From Deltaproteobacteria bacterium (lineage in GTDB: Bacteria; Myxococcota_A; UBA9160; JAJDAL01), in assembly GCA_029261875.1 (NCBI GenBank), contig JAJDAL010000024.1, positions 62,001-126,000 of the forward strand: DNA of 64,000 nucleotides. Direction: 5' to 3'. A program made the translations under genes and the position numbers. Below the pieces are notes generated by a model that saw only the letters and a list, made by a program, of their open reading frames with translations, searched no databases and had not been told where the DNA came from. This document shows, one piece after another, positions 1 through 8,352 of this stretch; position 1 is the first letter of the stretch; each line of letters opens with the position of its first letter.

Positions 1-222
1 CCGGATCTCGTGATCTCGACCGGCGGCGGTGTCGCGGTCCCCTTCTTGTGGCTCGCGCGGTGGTTCGGCGCCGTCACCCTGCATTGCGACTCGATCACCT
101 ACAGCGAACAGATCTCCTTGACCGCGCGACTCGTTCTGCCCTTCGTCGATCGGGTCATCACCCAGTGGCCGCAAGTTGCGGAGAAACATCCCAAGACCGT
201 CTATTGGGGAAACGTCCTGTGA
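1..222 (+). CDS. Alg14/PssD-like glycosyltransferase subunit (5' truncated by window)
   Basis: The last 73 residues of a protein whose start lies before the window. The fragment has the Alg14 pattern: PDLVISTGGG followed by a short hydrophobic stretch, then SITYSEQISLTARL and VDRVITQWP near the C-terminus. In the Alg13/Alg14 and PssD/PssE families this half anchors the enzyme to the membrane and binds the lipid-linked sugar acceptor, while the partner binds the UDP-sugar. The partner follows directly, sharing GTGA with this stop codon, so the two are translationally coupled. Role: adding a sugar to an undecaprenyl-linked precursor of the exopolysaccharide made by the following genes. The linkage and sugar cannot be read from sequence. 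Confidence 0.8.
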   Translation, partial: PDLVISTGGGVAVPFLWLARWFGAVTLHCDSITYSEQISLTARLVLPFVDRVITQWPQVAEKHPKTVYWGNVL

Positions 223-782
223 TCTTCTTCACGTTGGGAACCGAACGCTATGGGTTTCCGCGCCTGGTTCAGGCTGCAGAGATGACGGCTTCGCGGTTTC
301 CCGACGAGGAAATCTTTGTCCAGCTCGGCCACCACACGGAGCCCCCGGCGGGTTGTCGCTGGGAGCGTTTCATCCCCTTTGACGAACTCCGCGACACGCT
401 TCGAAGCGCGCGCGTGGTGGTGAGCCATGCGGGCGCAGGAACGATCCTCACCTGCAATGCGCTGGGGCGCGTCCCCATCGTCATGCCCCGCGAACACCGA
501 CGTGGCGAACACCTCGACAACCATCAAGACCAGCTCGCGCGGCGCATGAGCGAACTCGAGCGAATCATCGTGACCCGTACGCCCGAAGAAATCCTCGACG
601 CCATCTTGAAATACGACACCCCGAGCACCCACACGAAAACGAATCCGGCTGAAACGCCGGAACTCGCGCGATCAATTTCCTACTACCTGGAAGCGGTCGA
701 GCACCAGCCCGGTGGCCGGGTGCCGGCGGATTGGAATCCCAGGACCGAAGGTGCTTTTTCGAAACGACGGAACGTTCGTTGA
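219..782 (+). CDS. Alg13/PssE-like glycosyltransferase catalytic subunit
   Basis: 187 residues from a GTG that overlaps the previous stop (GTGA). It begins IFFTLGTERYGFPRL, the start of family 28 C-terminal domains, and carries SHAGAG (residues 69-74), then VPIVMPREHRRGEHLDNHQ, the UDP-GlcNAc-binding loop of Alg13/MurG-like enzymes. Only the C-terminal half of a full MurG-type enzyme is present, as expected when donor and acceptor domains are separate polypeptides. It should form a complex with the upstream Alg14-like product at the inner face of the cytoplasmic membrane. A longer reading of this frame upstream overlaps the Alg14-like gene and lacks similarity, so the GTG at 219 is preferred. 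The stop shares one base with the next ATG. Confidence 0.85.
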   Translation: MIFFTLGTERYGFPRLVQAAEMTASRFPDEEIFVQLGHHTEPPAGCRWERFIPFDELRDTLRSARVVVSHAGAGTILTCNALGRVPIVMPREHRRGEHLDNHQDQLARRMSELERIIVTRTPEEILDAILKYDTPSTHTKTNPAETPELARSISYYLEAVEHQPGGRVPADWNPRTEGAFSKRRNVR

Positions 783-2194
783 TGGCAGACGTCCTCCCGC
801 TCGCAATCAGCTCGGGGGTCTTCTGCGCCTTGTGCTGGGTATTTCGCACTCGTCTCACTGATTTCACCCTCGGTAGTGCGATCGTGCTGATCCCCATTGG
901 CCATGTTTCCTTCATGCCCCAGGCCCTTTTCGGTATTCCGGGCATCAGCCTCACCAACTTCGTATTCCTCACTGCGGCGGCGTGTGTTCTGCGCGAGGCC
1001 GGGCTGGGGAATGCCTTTCGCAACCTTCCACGCTACTTCACGCCGGCCGTCGTCGTCTTTGGAATCCTTTTCATCGTCGCCGTGCTGCGAACCGCGGCCG
1101 ACGTCGATTCACTGCTCCTGCGCGAGAACGTGGAACGCCCCACCCCATTCCGGGTACTCGTCCTGGAAGGCTTGCTGTCCGCGAAATTCGTCGCCCTCGG
1201 GTTTCTCGTCGCCTTGCGCGGGATCCAACGGGGATCCCTCGCCACCGCGGAGAAGTCCCTGCTCGTGCTCACCATTGTGCTGTTCCCGATCATCGTGACG
1301 TTCTACGTCATGGGCGTCACCGCGCCTCCGAATGGGGAATTGCTCTACGACATGGGGCGTGACTCGATCGCGGACAACTTCGGAGTGCACACGAATTATC
1401 TCGGGCGCATGGCGGTCTACTTGCTTCTGTTCGCCGTCGTGTCGACGAACCTGGCCTGGAAGCCGTTGCGCTGCGCTGCAATCTTCTGCGCAATCGCATT
1501 GATCGAAGTTTCCTTTTCTCGCACTTCGTGGATTGCCGGGACGCTGCTGCTGCTCTTCGCCTTGCGTCGCAACTCCACAGCCGATCGGCTGCTCGTTGCA
1601 GCGAGCATTGCGGTCGTGTCCCTCGCCCTGTTGCCGCAGCTGGCCGAGCGTTCCGAGTACGGTTTGGAGGGAACCTCGGAGCCCGAGGTCGCCCAGACAG
1701 AAGTTCCGGACGACGTGCCCTCCATCCCCGTCCCTGCGGCGGAGCCAGCGCCGGAACCGGCCTTCGAGCTCGACCCACAGGAAGTCACCGAAACGCTTCA
1801 CCGCGTTGCGGCGGGCCGTACCAGCAACATCTGGCCGAGCGTGATGCCGATTTTCTATGCCCATCCGATCTTCGGTCAGGGGCTTTTCAGCGTATTCCGA
1901 CCCGTCGACCCGGAAGCCAAACGGATCGCCTACAACCATCCCCACAACGCCTACCTGGAAGTCGCCCTCGACATGGGTGTGGTCGGCCTGGCCGTTGTGG
2001 CCTGGATGATGTGGGGCTTTTGGCGCCTCGGGCGCTTCTACCCCCCATTCCGCTACCTCGTGGCCGGCTGGCTACTGGTGAGCATGACCGGCGGGAGCTT
2101 CTATCCCCAGCTTCAAAACGCGTTGAATTGGATCGTGCTCGGCATGGCGGTTGCGGCGCGAGAGAACTCGGGCTCGCGCCCGAATTCGAGCTGA
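782..2194 (+). CDS. O-antigen polymerase/ligase family membrane protein (Wzy-like)
   Basis: 470 residues with about ten hydrophobic segments and the O-antigen ligase/polymerase signature near the C-terminus (YNHPHNAYLEVALDMGVVGL, around residue 400). Such proteins polymerise repeat units on the periplasmic side of the inner membrane or ligate the chain to an acceptor, and sequence does not separate the two roles. The ATG at 782 overlaps the preceding stop by one base. Around residues 300-340, just before the signature, lies a Glu/Pro/Ala-rich stretch (for example VPAAEPAPEP) that looks like a disordered insertion in the large periplasmic loop. Context (glycosyltransferase pair before, initiating transferase and flippase after) favours a Wzy-type polymerase. 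Confidence 0.8.
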   Translation: MADVLPLAISSGVFCALCWVFRTRLTDFTLGSAIVLIPIGHVSFMPQALFGIPGISLTNFVFLTAAACVLREAGLGNAFRNLPRYFTPAVVVFGILFIVAVLRTAADVDSLLLRENVERPTPFRVLVLEGLLSAKFVALGFLVALRGIQRGSLATAEKSLLVLTIVLFPIIVTFYVMGVTAPPNGELLYDMGRDSIADNFGVHTNYLGRMAVYLLLFAVVSTNLAWKPLRCAAIFCAIALIEVSFSRTSWIAGTLLLLFALRRNSTADRLLVAASIAVVSLALLPQLAERSEYGLEGTSEPEVAQTEVPDDVPSIPVPAAEPAPEPAFELDPQEVTETLHRVAAGRTSNIWPSVMPIFYAHPIFGQGLFSVFRPVDPEAKRIAYNHPHNAYLEVALDMGVVGLAVVAWMMWGFWRLGRFYPPFRYLVAGWLLVSMTGGSFYPQLQNALNWIVLGMAVAARENSGSRPNSS

Positions 2195-2319
2195 AACGAA
2201 TGTTTGGGAAAATGCGCAACAATCACTGTTTCACAGGTAAAATGAGGGGGCGCGGCCCCGGGCTAAGCCGGTTCCGGGTCGCTTCCGATCGATCTTTCTT
2301 GATCTCTGGAGATGTTTAG

Positions 2320-3372
2320 TTGCGGGTACTTGTAACAGGAAGTTGCGGGTTGGTCGGATCGGCCGCCGTGGCGTATTTCGCGGACCGCTCCGAGGCCGTC
2401 GTGGGCCTCGACAGCGACATGCGGTCCGTTTTCTTCGGTCCGGACGCCAGTACCGCGTCCAACGCGGCTCGGCTGAAGAGCCAGTTTCCCACCTATCGCC
2501 ATCTCAACACGGACATCCGGGAGGCGGATGCCGTACGCGAGATCGTGAGCGAGCTCCGGCCGGACCTGATCATCCATTGCGCAGCTCAACCTTCCCACGA
2601 CCTGGCGGCGAGCCTCCCCCTCACGGATTTCGAGGTCAACGCAGTCGGAACCCTCAACCTCCTCGAGTCCGCACGCGAACACGCGCCGGAGGCGGTGTTT
2701 GCCCACCTCAGCACCAACAAGGTCTACGGCGATCGACCCAATCAGATCGCTCTGCGCGAACTTCCCCAACGCTATGAATTCGACGATCCGGAATACGCGA
2801 ATGGCATCTCCGAAACGATGTCCATCGACCAGAGCACCCACAGCCTGTTCGGTGCGAGCAAACTCTCAGCCGACATCGCGGTGCAGGAATACGGTCGCTA
2901 TTTCGGACTCAAGACCGTAGCCCTGCGAGCCGGTTGCATCACCGGCGCTCAACATGCGGGCGTGGAGCAACACGGCTTTCTCTCCTACTTGGTCCAGGTC
3001 GCATTCAGCGGGGTTCCCTACACGGTCTACGGCTACAAGGGAAAGCAAGTCCGCGACCAGATTCACGCCACCGACGTCATTCGCGCGATCGATCGTTTCT
3101 ACGCGAACCCGAAATGCGGAGCGGTCTACAACCTGGGCGGCGGGTTGGAAAACAGTCTGTCTTTGCTCGAATCGGTCGATGCCGTCAAGGCCCTATCGAA
3201 ACGAAAATTGGATCTCCGTTACTCGAACCAGAACCGAGTCGGCGACCACGTCTGCTACTACAGCGACCTGTCGAAATTCCAATCCGACTACCCGGGCTTC
3301 ACGCTCGAGTACTCCATCGAAGCCATTCTGGATGAGCTGATTCGAGAACACCGCTCTCGCTCGGGTTCATGA
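2320..3372 (+). CDS. NAD-dependent sugar epimerase, CDP-paratose 2-epimerase-like
   Basis: 350 residues of an extended short-chain dehydrogenase. The Rossmann glycine motif is GSCGLVG (residues 7-13). DSDMRSVFFGPDAST (31-45), HGFLSYLV and YKGKQVRDQIH resemble the CDP-paratose/tyvelose 2-epimerase group, which makes dideoxy- or related sugars for O-antigens. The usual YxxxK catalytic pair reads FGASK (F177, K181), so the tyrosine is replaced by phenylalanine; STNKVYG (131-137) supplies the active-site threonine. The start is TTG at 2320, needed to include the Rossmann strand, with no closer ATG. Its stop overlaps the next start (ATGA). Substrate is inferred from family resemblance only. The 125 bp upstream hold no gene and probably the promoter. 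Confidence 0.8.
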   Translation: MRVLVTGSCGLVGSAAVAYFADRSEAVVGLDSDMRSVFFGPDASTASNAARLKSQFPTYRHLNTDIREADAVREIVSELRPDLIIHCAAQPSHDLAASLPLTDFEVNAVGTLNLLESAREHAPEAVFAHLSTNKVYGDRPNQIALRELPQRYEFDDPEYANGISETMSIDQSTHSLFGASKLSADIAVQEYGRYFGLKTVALRAGCITGAQHAGVEQHGFLSYLVQVAFSGVPYTVYGYKGKQVRDQIHATDVIRAIDRFYANPKCGAVYNLGGGLENSLSLLESVDAVKALSKRKLDLRYSNQNRVGDHVCYYSDLSKFQSDYPGFTLEYSIEAILDELIREHRSRSGS

Positions 3373-3959
3373 TCAAGCGCGTATTCGACATCCTGATCGG
3401 CGGAATCCTGCTGCTGCTCGCCGCGCCCCTGATGGCCATCGTCGCCCTCTTCATCGCATTGGATTCGGGACGGCCGATCTTCTTCACCCAAGATCGAGTC
3501 GGTCTACACGGCCGCACCTTCCGGATATTCAAGTTCCGCACCATGCGCGAAGGGGAGCACGTTCGCGACCGGACTTTCACGACGACCGACCGCGACCAAC
3601 CGGCCTTCTTCGACCCGGAAGTCGCCAGCTATGTGACACGGGTCGGGCGCATTCTGCGCAGTACTTCGCTCGACGAACTTCCGCAGCTCTGGAACGTCTT
3701 GCTGGGGGACATGAGCTTGGTGGGCCCGCGTCCGGTACTGCCCGGAGACATGGTGCTCTACGGCGACGAGGCGGAGAAACGCTGCCGCGTTCGCCCCGGA
3801 ATCACCGGCCTGTACCAGGTCAGCGGTCGAAAGACGCTTCCTCTCGGTAAGGCCATCGCACTCGATCTCCACTACGTGGATCGACACAATCTCTTTTACG
3901 ACATTTGGCTTCTGTTGCGCACGCCCCTGGTTCTATTGCGCCCGGGTGACGCCAACTAG
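3369..3959 (+). CDS. Phosphoglycosyl transferase (bacterial sugar transferase, WcaJ/PglC type)
   Basis: 196 residues, the short single-domain form. An N-terminal re-entrant hydrophobic helix (about residues 8-30) precedes the catalytic domain with KFRTM, then [19 protein letters not shown] containing the Asp-Glu pair whose Asp forms the phosphosugar-enzyme intermediate, then VGPRP and [13 protein letters not shown]. The family transfers a sugar-1-phosphate from a nucleotide sugar to undecaprenyl phosphate, the first membrane step of repeat-unit assembly. It overlaps the epimerase by ATGA, and the operon ends here against the convergent flippase gene 24 bp away. The donor sugar is not determined. 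Confidence 0.9.
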   Translation: MIKRVFDILIGGILLLLAAPLMAIVALFIALDSGRPIFFTQDRVGLHGRTFRIFKFRTMREGEHVRDRTFTTTDRDQPAFFDPEVASYVTRVGRILRSTSLDELPQLWNVLLGDMSLVGPRPVLPGDMVLYGDEAEKRCRVRPGITGLYQVSGRKTLPLGKAIALDLHYVDRHNLFYDIWLLLRTPLVLLRPGDAN

Positions 3960-3983
3960 TCGACGCCGAAGCGTTGCGCCAGT

Positions 3984-5363
3984 TCAGTTTCCGGACCCCT
4001 GGCCGACGAAGTAGACGATCACCGCCAGCGTTCCCAGGAGACTCGGCACCAGCAGCCGGGCGGTTGGAAGCCCGAGCATGCGGTGGGTTGCCAGCATCAA
4101 GAGAATCGATCGCAATTGGATTGCCACGAACGTACCGAGGGCGGCCGCCACGATTCCGTAGCGGGGAACGAATGCCAGATCGATGGCGACGTTGACCGCT
4201 GCGGCGACCCCATTGCTCGCCTGCACGATCGCAACGCGATCCCGCGCGTTGAGGAGCGGCACATAGGTGTACGTGAGAAAGAAGAACGGAAGTGCCGCCA
4301 ACAACAGATAGAAGGACGAATAGGCATCCTGGTACTTGTCTCCAAATACCAGCGTGAGAACCGGTGCCGCGCACGCGATCCCGATCAGCGCAAGGACGCC
4401 GGTCCCTCCCAAAAAACACGCCGGCGCCAATCGGGCGAAACGCTCGGTGGTTTCGGGACTCGATTGATTCCAGCTGATGATCCGCGGGAAGAAGAGCGTA
4501 CTGACGATGAAAGCGGGCGATGCGATGCGCATGAAGATCGAGTAGGTAAATTGGTATCCCCCGAGATCATCCGCCGTCAAATAGAGCCGAATCACGTAGG
4601 TATCGACCCAGTTGATCCCGTACAGCGCGGCGAATCCGTAGACCTGAGGAAGGACGAAGCGGATGAGACGGGTGAATTCAGTCCGTTGGGGCAGCCGGAT
4701 GGGCCAGAAATATTCTTTCCTCAAGAATGCGACGTGCAGCAACAACAATGCGGCATCGACGGCCACGACGAGCTTGATATAGGTCTCGGCGTCCGCATCC
4801 ATCCACCCGATCCAGAAGATCCCGAGCACCACCAACTTCCCGATACTCAATCCCAAATAGATCGCGGCGTTGACGGAGTGTCGCTCCGCGGCGGAATACA
4901 GCGCCACCAGGTGATCGCGGGCAACGAACAGCAGGAGATCGATCACCAGAAACGCCACAATGGACCGGTCCTCGGTTCCCACGTACTCGAGCAGGTGCTC
5001 GCGGAATACGAAGATACTCCCCAGGCAGAGCGCGAGAATCGGAAGTGTCACGCCCAGGCGAGCACTCGACGTCTCCCGAATCGACCCGGCCCGGAGATGC
5101 TCTTCCTTGCCGAAACGAATCAGACCGATCGAAGACCAACGAAACCCGAGCGTGAGGAAGAGGGCGACCACCATCTCGAACAGCGCGACCGTGGCGATCG
5201 CAGACTTCTCGAATAGAGCTCCATACAGGATGAGCGAGATGGCACCCAGCACGAAGCTGCCCGAGCGGCTCCCGAAAAGCGACAGCGCGTTTCGCATCAA
5301 GTCGCTGCGACCGGTGGTTTTCAACAAGCTGCGGATTTCGTCGAGCGTCGAAATGAGGTCCAC
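3984..5363 (-). CDS. Polysaccharide flippase (Wzx/MOP family)
   Basis: 459 residues with about 12-14 hydrophobic segments, the architecture of Wzx/RfbX translocases that move undecaprenyl-linked repeat units from the cytoplasmic to the periplasmic face. LMRNALSLFGSRSGSFVLGA at the N-terminus and the regularly spaced helices are typical; there is no strong catalytic motif in this family. The GTG at 5363 gives the longest form; an ATG at 5297 (MRNALSLFG) would start just before the first helix and is a serious alternative. It lies on the strand opposite the rest of the locus, facing the sugar transferase, with a 74 bp divergent gap to the next glycosyltransferase. Confidence 0.85.
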   Translation of the reverse strand: MDLISTLDEIRSLLKTTGRSDLMRNALSLFGSRSGSFVLGAISLILYGALFEKSAIATVALFEMVVALFLTLGFRWSSIGLIRFGKEEHLRAGSIRETSSARLGVTLPILALCLGSIFVFREHLLEYVGTEDRSIVAFLVIDLLLFVARDHLVALYSAAERHSVNAAIYLGLSIGKLVVLGIFWIGWMDADAETYIKLVVAVDAALLLLHVAFLRKEYFWPIRLPQRTEFTRLIRFVLPQVYGFAALYGINWVDTYVIRLYLTADDLGGYQFTYSIFMRIASPAFIVSTLFFPRIISWNQSSPETTERFARLAPACFLGGTGVLALIGIACAAPVLTLVFGDKYQDAYSSFYLLLAALPFFFLTYTYVPLLNARDRVAIVQASNGVAAAVNVAIDLAFVPRYGIVAAALGTFVAIQLRSILLMLATHRMLGLPTARLLVPSLLGTLAVIVYFVGQGSGN

Positions 5364-5437
5364 CTCGGGTCACGAGAGTCGGGAACATAGCCGAGACCCG
5401 TTTGACACCACCAAATCTGAACGGATAGGGTCCGACC

Positions 5438-6439
5438 ATGCTTGAGGGCAGGGAAGCCAAGTGGCTGTTCATCGATTGGGTGGAGGAATGCAGCCGCTCG
5501 GATCGGATCGCGGAACAGCTCGGGATGCAGCTCGTCCGCCACCACAAGCCACGAGGAAACCTCTTCTCCTTGATCGGGAAGTATGGGTTGCTGACCTTCC
5601 GCACACTTCGCGACTTGTTCCGTTTGCGTCCCCAGACCATCGTGTGCATGAGTCCTTCGCCCCTGACCGCCTTGCCGGTCTGGCTCTACGCAAAGAGAAC
5701 CGGAGCGCGCTGGGCAATCGATGCGCACTCCGGTGCATTCATCGGCCCTCCGTGGGAGCGATTCTCGTTTCTCACCCGCTTTTTTTGTCGTCGCGCGGAC
5801 CAGACGTTCGTGACGAACGAACATCTCGCCGCCTGGGTGGAAGCCGCCGGGGGAACCGCCTTCATTCTGGAGGATGTTCCGACGGAGACCGAGCCCCCGC
5901 AGCCGATCTCGCTTCCCGATGGTTTTCACGTCGTACTGGCCGGGTCGTGGACCCAGGACGAACCGACCGACATCGTCATCGCCGCCGCCCGCGCGCTACC
6001 GCGTATAACCTTCCACCTGACCGGGAATCCCAAGGGCCCGGCCGGCGAACACTTGCTAAGAACGCGTCCGGAAAACGTCGTACTCACCGGACACCTTCCG
6101 CGAAAGGATTATCTGGCGCTGGTTGCGGCGGCCGACGCCGCCATCGCGTTGACGGTGCGCGACCACACGATGCAGCGCTCCGCCTACGAGGCGATCTACC
6201 TGGGCACGCCGGTCATCGTTTCGGACTGGCCCATTCTTCGAGCCAACTTCGAATCCGGTGGGGTCGTGACGAAGAACACGGTCGAAGACCTGATCGCCGC
6301 CATCTCCCGAGCCGAGGAATGCATCGACGCGCTTCGACGCGGCGCCTTGGAGCTGCGCGATGCCAAGCTCGCGCGCTGGTCGAGGAATCAGACCCACTTG
6401 CTCGGATTTCTGCGCGGGCAGCCCTCCGGATGCCCGTGA
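5438..6439 (+). CDS. Glycosyltransferase (GT-B, family 4-like)
   Basis: 333 residues. The N-terminal half is a donor-fold with ARWAIDAHSGAF (around residues 88-99), and the C-terminal half has VLTGHLPRKDYLALVAAAD followed by RSAYEAIYLGTPVIVSDWP, the usual nucleotide-sugar-binding segment with its conserved glutamate. It probably adds one sugar to the repeat unit on the cytoplasmic face. It overlaps the next glycosyltransferase by 10 bp, so both are likely made from one transcript starting in the 74 bp gap shared with the flippase gene. Donor and linkage cannot be assigned. Confidence 0.8.
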   Translation: MLEGREAKWLFIDWVEECSRSDRIAEQLGMQLVRHHKPRGNLFSLIGKYGLLTFRTLRDLFRLRPQTIVCMSPSPLTALPVWLYAKRTGARWAIDAHSGAFIGPPWERFSFLTRFFCRRADQTFVTNEHLAAWVEAAGGTAFILEDVPTETEPPQPISLPDGFHVVLAGSWTQDEPTDIVIAAARALPRITFHLTGNPKGPAGEHLLRTRPENVVLTGHLPRKDYLALVAAADAAIALTVRDHTMQRSAYEAIYLGTPVIVSDWPILRANFESGGVVTKNTVEDLIAAISRAEECIDALRRGALELRDAKLARWSRNQTHLLGFLRGQPSGCP

Positions 6440-7671
6440 AGGTTCTCTACATCTCGATCACGCTGCCTTCGCGAACCCTGACGTTCGTTGCGCGGGAGAT
6501 CTGCGAACTCGAGTCCCTCGGCGTGGAAATCCCGACGGTTTCGATGAATCGACCGCCGCGCGAGACCCTCGATTCGGACTCCGCACGCATCTCGGACCGA
6601 ACGCTGTACCTGGATTCGATCTCTTGGCTCGAAAAACTCCTGGGCGCGATCGCGACGCTTGCGAAGAAGCCGGCCCGATTCTGGCGCACACTCCGTTTGG
6701 GGCTTTCGATACGCGACCTCGGCGGCCCCATGGATGTAGCGCGAATTCTCTACCACTTCTTCGAAGCGTGTTACTTGCACGACCGCCTGGCCGGCACGGG
6801 TATCCAGCACATCCATTGCCACCTCCTCAGCGGCCCCACGACCCTCGGTATGTTTCTCGCTTCGCTACTCGGAATCCCGTTTTCCTTCACGATCCACGGT
6901 TCTCAGGTCTATCGCGCGCCCATCGCGCTCGGGACCAAACTCGAGCACGCATCGTTCATCGCGTCCGTCACGGATTTCCATCGGCGCTATGTCGTGTCGA
7001 AATACGGCGCCTCCTACAACTCGAAATTCACGACGGTCCGAGCGGGCCTGAGTCTCGAACGCTACCCGGCCGTCGACCGATCCCAGCGCCGTCCGGGTCC
7101 CGCGCGCATTCTTTCGGTCGGGCGACTCGTCGAACTCAAGGGACATCATCATTTGATCCGCGCGTGCGGACTCTTGCAGCAGCGCGGAGTCGATTTCGCG
7201 TGTTCGATCGTTGGGGAAGGCCCGGAGGAACCGGCGCTGTCGGGACTGATCGCCGAACTCGGTCTTCGGGATCGCGTCACGCTCGTCGGCGCCAGGACCC
7301 AAGACCAGCTGCCACCGTTCTACGAGAACGCCGACCTGTTCGCGTTGGCTTGCACCAAAGACCGCGACGGGGCCATGGACGGGCTACCCGTCGTCCTCAT
7401 GGAAGCCATGGCGAGTTGCCTGCCCGTGGTTGCCAGCGATTTCGTCGGCATCCCGGAACTCGTAGCGAGTGAGCAGCATGGCCTCCTCGTCGACCCTGCG
7501 GACACGCCGTCGCTAGCGGATGCATTGCAGCGATTGATCGCGTCTCCCGAATTGCGGCTGGCCATGGGAAGCAAGGGGCGACAGCGCGTGATCGATGCCT
7601 TCGATGTCAAGATCTCGGCGCGAACCCTCTTCGATCGCTTCAATCGCGCTGCGGACTCCACATCGAATTGA
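6430..7671 (+). CDS. Glycosyltransferase family 4 (GT1 domain)
   Basis: 413 residues starting at an ATG inside the end of the upstream gene (MPVKVLYISITLPSRT). The N-terminal domain has HIHCHLLSGPTTLGMFLA and FSFTIHGSQVYRA. The C-terminal domain has ILSVGRLVELKGHHHLI and GLPVVLMEAMASCLPVVASD followed by GIPELV, the glutamate-containing EX7E-type region of GT4 enzymes that binds the nucleotide sugar. It is cytoplasmic or peripheral at the membrane. It closes the polysaccharide locus and overlaps the convergent membrane-protein gene by 32 bp. Longer readings upstream in this frame run across the previous gene and have no similarity, so they are rejected. Confidence 0.85.
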   Translation: MPVKVLYISITLPSRTLTFVAREICELESLGVEIPTVSMNRPPRETLDSDSARISDRTLYLDSISWLEKLLGAIATLAKKPARFWRTLRLGLSIRDLGGPMDVARILYHFFEACYLHDRLAGTGIQHIHCHLLSGPTTLGMFLASLLGIPFSFTIHGSQVYRAPIALGTKLEHASFIASVTDFHRRYVVSKYGASYNSKFTTVRAGLSLERYPAVDRSQRRPGPARILSVGRLVELKGHHHLIRACGLLQQRGVDFACSIVGEGPEEPALSGLIAELGLRDRVTLVGARTQDQLPPFYENADLFALACTKDRDGAMDGLPVVLMEAMASCLPVVASDFVGIPELVASEQHGLLVDPADTPSLADALQRLIASPELRLAMGSKGRQRVIDAFDVKISARTLFDRFNRAADSTSN

Positions 7672-8335
7672 ACCGAAACAGCGCGGCGAGGAGAAACGCC
7701 AGCGACAACAGCAGCTCGCGCAGCTCCGAATGCATCCAACTGTGCGCGTGGGCGTTCATCGCTTCTGCGTACCCCACACCCACGACGAAGAACATCGCGA
7801 GTGCAGGCGAGAACACGGGGAAATTCAGGCGCGCGTAGAGCGCGCTGAATCGCTTGGAATACCTCGCGCTCACCGGAACCACGACGCCCATGACGAGCGC
7901 AAACGCATTTAGGATCACGTACTGGTCGATGAGCGCTTCTTCCGAATTGAACCACTTCAGGTTGTGGAGATTCACCTCACCTTGGCGGTTTGCGAAGTTC
8001 GCGAGCAACTCGGGCGTTTCGAATCCAAAGATCCGCTGTCCCCAGCTGATCTCTTCGCCGGCGACGAAAACGAAGAACAACGCCAGGAGTAACGGCAATA
8101 CCTCGCGGGTCGCCGGCCTTCCGCGCGCCATCCAGCGAAGACTCGGCGTGATCAATGCCACGGCTGCCAGTAGATAGTTGAAAGCGGTCAGGCTTTCCCC
8201 GAAATGATCTTCCCGAGCGAGGTGCACGTAGAGGTCGGGGGCCAGGATCGAAAGCGCAGCCGCTAGAATTCCCAACAGGAGGGCGGAACAGGAGAGAAGA
8301 ACCGTGGCGTTGCGATGGAAACGGGGCTGACCCAT
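7640..8335 (-). CDS. Conserved integral membrane protein of unknown function
   Basis: 231 residues with about six hydrophobic segments. A conserved-looking loop sits in the middle: GEEISWGQRIFGFETPE, then LANFANRQGEVNLHNLKWF, with charged and aromatic residues typical of an uncharacterised bacterial membrane family (my recollection of the motif; no function is known to me). It is last in a minus-strand run after the secreted lectin-like and dimethylformamidase-like genes, with 17 bp separating it from the latter, so co-transcription is likely. Its 3' end overlaps the convergent glycosyltransferase. A role in polysaccharide or envelope function would be guesswork. Confidence 0.6.
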   Translation of the reverse strand: MGQPRFHRNATVLLSCSALLLGILAAALSILAPDLYVHLAREDHFGESLTAFNYLLAAVALITPSLRWMARGRPATREVLPLLLALFFVFVAGEEISWGQRIFGFETPELLANFANRQGEVNLHNLKWFNSEEALIDQYVILNAFALVMGVVVPVSARYSKRFSALYARLNFPVFSPALAMFFVVGVGYAEAMNAHAHSWMHSELRELLLSLAFLLAALFRFNSMWSPQRD

Positions 8336-8352
8336 CGCAGTAGTGTACTCGC

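Noticed and set aside
4083-5216. A 377-residue open frame opposite the flippase gene
   Set aside because: Composition is Arg/Gln/Asp rich with no hydrophobic core and no motif. It is the shadow of the flippase codons in GC-rich DNA.
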